NCBI GenBank assembly: GCA_003558625.1
Contig: PWPP01000082.1
Span: 1-8,005, forward strand
Direction: 5' to 3'
DNA length: 8,005 nt
Origin: Syntrophomonas sp.
GTDB lineage: Bacteria > Bacillota > Syntrophomonadia > Syntrophomonadales > Syntrophomonadaceae
The notes below the pieces were generated by a model that worked only from the letters and a program-made list of their open reading frames with translations, was not told the DNA's origin and searched no databases. A program made the position numbers and the translations under genes. Of this stretch, positions 7,601 to 8,005 are shown one piece after another (position 1 is the stretch's first letter; the number at the start of each line of letters is the position of its first letter).

Positions 7601-8005
7601 ACAAACCCAACTACCATTAGAAACTCCCCCAGGATAATCATCATCCCAGCCTTTACTACCATGATAATTAGTATGATCAACACCAGCACCCTGATTACTG
7701 ACCCTATATCTGCCGTGATAACCATAACCTATATAAGGACTACCCCCATCAAAATTACCTGATCTAAAGTACAGCTCTTTAGTACCTGCTTGTATACCGT
7801 TCCTCCACTCAAATCCTGATTCGTATCTATGATACCATCTAACCCATAATTCAGGAATACGAAATGGAAAAGTGACTAGTACCGTTCCAGTTTGCCTATT
7901 ATCTTGGCCGCTACCTTTCCAATGCCTAAACCCGCCAACCCCTGAACTTAACGGATTTTTAGCATCGGGTGTAACATGGGTATAAGGACTAGAAGTCTCA
8001 TGTCC
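4604..8005 (-). CDS. Giant PKD and LamG-like multidomain protein, upstream paralogue (N terminus outside window)
   Basis: The frame is open from the window edge at 8005 to TAG at 4604-4606, giving 1133 residues. The ATG at 7588 is internal: the 139 codons before it translate without a stop and match the N-terminal module of the downstream paralogue (THV, AKNPLS, RGSG/KGSG with NRQ, and W(L/V)RWY). By that alignment roughly 45 residues are missing. In-window domain order is module A (~1-225), PKD (~234-315; YAWDFKDG), module B (~323-543), modules C (~549-832) and D (~842-1106), and a glycine-rich tail (~1107-1133). Modules B to D are very close to those of the neighbour, while module A has diverged most. 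Linkers are DWEPPDEPTG between B and C and EEDEQPIPIPD between C and D. The spacing of 9 bases to the next start, with its SD over this stop, indicates co-transcription and coupled translation. The role is as uncertain as for its partner: a phage surface or appendage protein is the best inference. Confidence 0.9.
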   Translation of the reverse strand, partial: GHETSSPYTHVTPDAKNPLSSGVGGFRHWKGSGQDNRQTGTVLVTFPFRIPELWVRWYHRYESGFEWRNGIQAGTKELYFRSGNFDGGSPYIGYGYHGRYRVSNQGAGVDHTNYHGSKGWDDDYPGGVSNGSWVCYEVYMKMDTGTKNGSLRMWRNGELIGQWNNRINWSGNDPRVYDGFERFVFISNQKDPGLERWYYVDLDDLCVYHKTPPNTDANGYPFIGPLDYSGTPQLQVGTTVDPTTGEAPLEVSFTGSVTGGFPPYTYAWDFKDGNTSTDQNPTHTYSVAGHYTPTLTVTDTQQNSNTASTTAIFIQSTEEPAQHFTNFDQYTIGITPYDWTVRDSTGVGWEVKSKYNQTVLTALVDADPSGDRRLITWDEPGQRRHYEVLAVYRTGASDRFASLFSRTVGDPQTGDCYQFRILAGTGQIRRLNSGVETSLATTGDLGLGADTWYAIRFRTETVASNKVWLRGKIWEPANLSDITNDEPSWMIDVEDDGANRLLDNGYTGIGCQRNYEEIDFAFVGIGVGGAIAPAGVVDDWEPPDEPTGEIILSHHGWSNSALYDGSHAIIEDGVLKWHWQQGNTRPDGAGIAARQYLSKPVTELYFDTEIWLSSTWRGSGENWHPHLFHIISTDDGDWSPLAYTHNSLYFEIMSDTSSPYTTYPHFAMQDRQRVNTGHGTPPVDLVGITENRAAGHCNTPASTQGDDISGNGGTKTGDCYIYDPETDHPYYSAIMYKGGTVDIPRDQWVKLRYYVKMNTFTNNVANFDGVVKIWINDTLAFELDEFMFAAGNFHDTKWDKISYAPFMGNGSPVHQTMWIKELTIYEGTPEEDEQPIPIPDLDIIWDSDDWSGGVFYDGTPGSITTDNELELHWTVGNTRPANHTPARAYFDEPVEEFTMDYQVWLDSNFTDSLTGLFYIGEVHDSKWWNIHVSNCSVYSNFIIDGGDVYHQFTLQDRQRVNTDHGTPPIDLTSITENRAASNCNTPYSDSGLEYGSCTETSVAGVYTSLSFADASIVVQKNIYVHVRMYCKMNTITEGVGNFDGILKIYIGRELAFSSEQILYRAGDFPNTRWDKIAIAPFISGGSTGNQTMWIRNIRIYHGEMIYSIVGDGSILLGGTGGIKIGPTGRIVIG
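4688..5482 (-). repeat. Module D, upstream paralogue
   Basis: The signature lies at nt 5048-5146. The C-terminal half (FPNTRWDKIA, APFISGGS, QTMWIRN, YHGEMIY) is close to identical to module D of the neighbour, so D pairs with D and C with C across the two genes. Confidence 0.8.
5510..6361 (-). repeat. Module C, upstream paralogue
   Basis: The signature lies at nt 5906-6004 and is 31 of 33 identical to module C of the neighbour by my count. YYVKMNTFTNNV and QTMWIK are kept. A slightly longer loop follows the second Cys (CYIYDPETDHPYYS). Confidence 0.8.
7061..7306 (-). other. PKD domain, upstream paralogue
   Basis: Same hallmarks (YAWDFKDG, NPTHTY, PTLTVTD) as the downstream copy, and the same place between modules A and B. 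One extra residue lies near the end (TTAIFIQS against TTINVQS). Confidence 0.9.

Larger units (their letters stand above)
4607..8005 (-). repeat. Gene-scale tandem repeat, upstream copy (5' end outside window)
   Basis: Partner of 995-4594, in the same orientation. Conservation is high from the PKD domain to the C terminus (7306 down to 4607) and much lower in the N-terminal module above about 7320. Confidence 0.9.

Overview
This window reads as a piece of a tailed-phage (or prophage) genome, not ordinary bacterial chromosome. All five supported genes lie on the minus strand, head to tail, with gaps of 9 to 20 bases or a short overlap. There is almost no non-coding sequence. The base composition is AT-rich by eye. 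Three of the five starts have clear Shine-Dalgarno sites (AAGGAGG, AGGAGG, GAGGG) and a fourth has a weaker AGGA, so the host uses SD-led initiation. A lipobox protein with Ser after the lipidated Cys, together with an M15-type endolysin, fits a Gram-negative host. I cannot name the host or the phage group.

In the direction of transcription (high to low coordinates) the layout is as follows. (1) 8005-4604 is a giant multidomain protein whose 5' end lies outside the window. (2) 4594-992 is a complete 1200-residue paralogue of it. (3) 980-606 is a compact M15-family peptidase, the likely endolysin. (4) 585-349 is a small two-helix membrane protein with a basic N terminus and acidic C terminus, a holin candidate. 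(5) 359-1 is a lipoprotein cut by the window edge, with a possible but unproven spanin role.

The two giant proteins fill about 7 kb and are a tandem duplication with the same domain order. That order is a divergent N-terminal beta-sandwich (concanavalin A/LamG-like) module A, a PKD domain, a second sandwich-like module B, two related modules C and D, and a short glycine-rich C-terminal tail. Modules C and D share a signature with invariant Q-D, RVN, HGTPP, DL, TENRAA and CNTP positions, so the window holds four copies of it. The complete paralogue has no signal peptide or membrane segment. With the lysis genes next door, this points to virion-borne, carbohydrate-facing or adhesive proteins, although no structural gene is present to prove it.

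The likely logic is a late operon: receptor- or polysaccharide-binding appendage proteins followed by a lysis cassette. The least familiar part is the tandem pair, with its C/D module family and its conserved C-terminal tail. I see no CRISPR array, tRNA, rRNA, insertion sequence, promoter or terminator, and no gene-free stretch over 300 bases.
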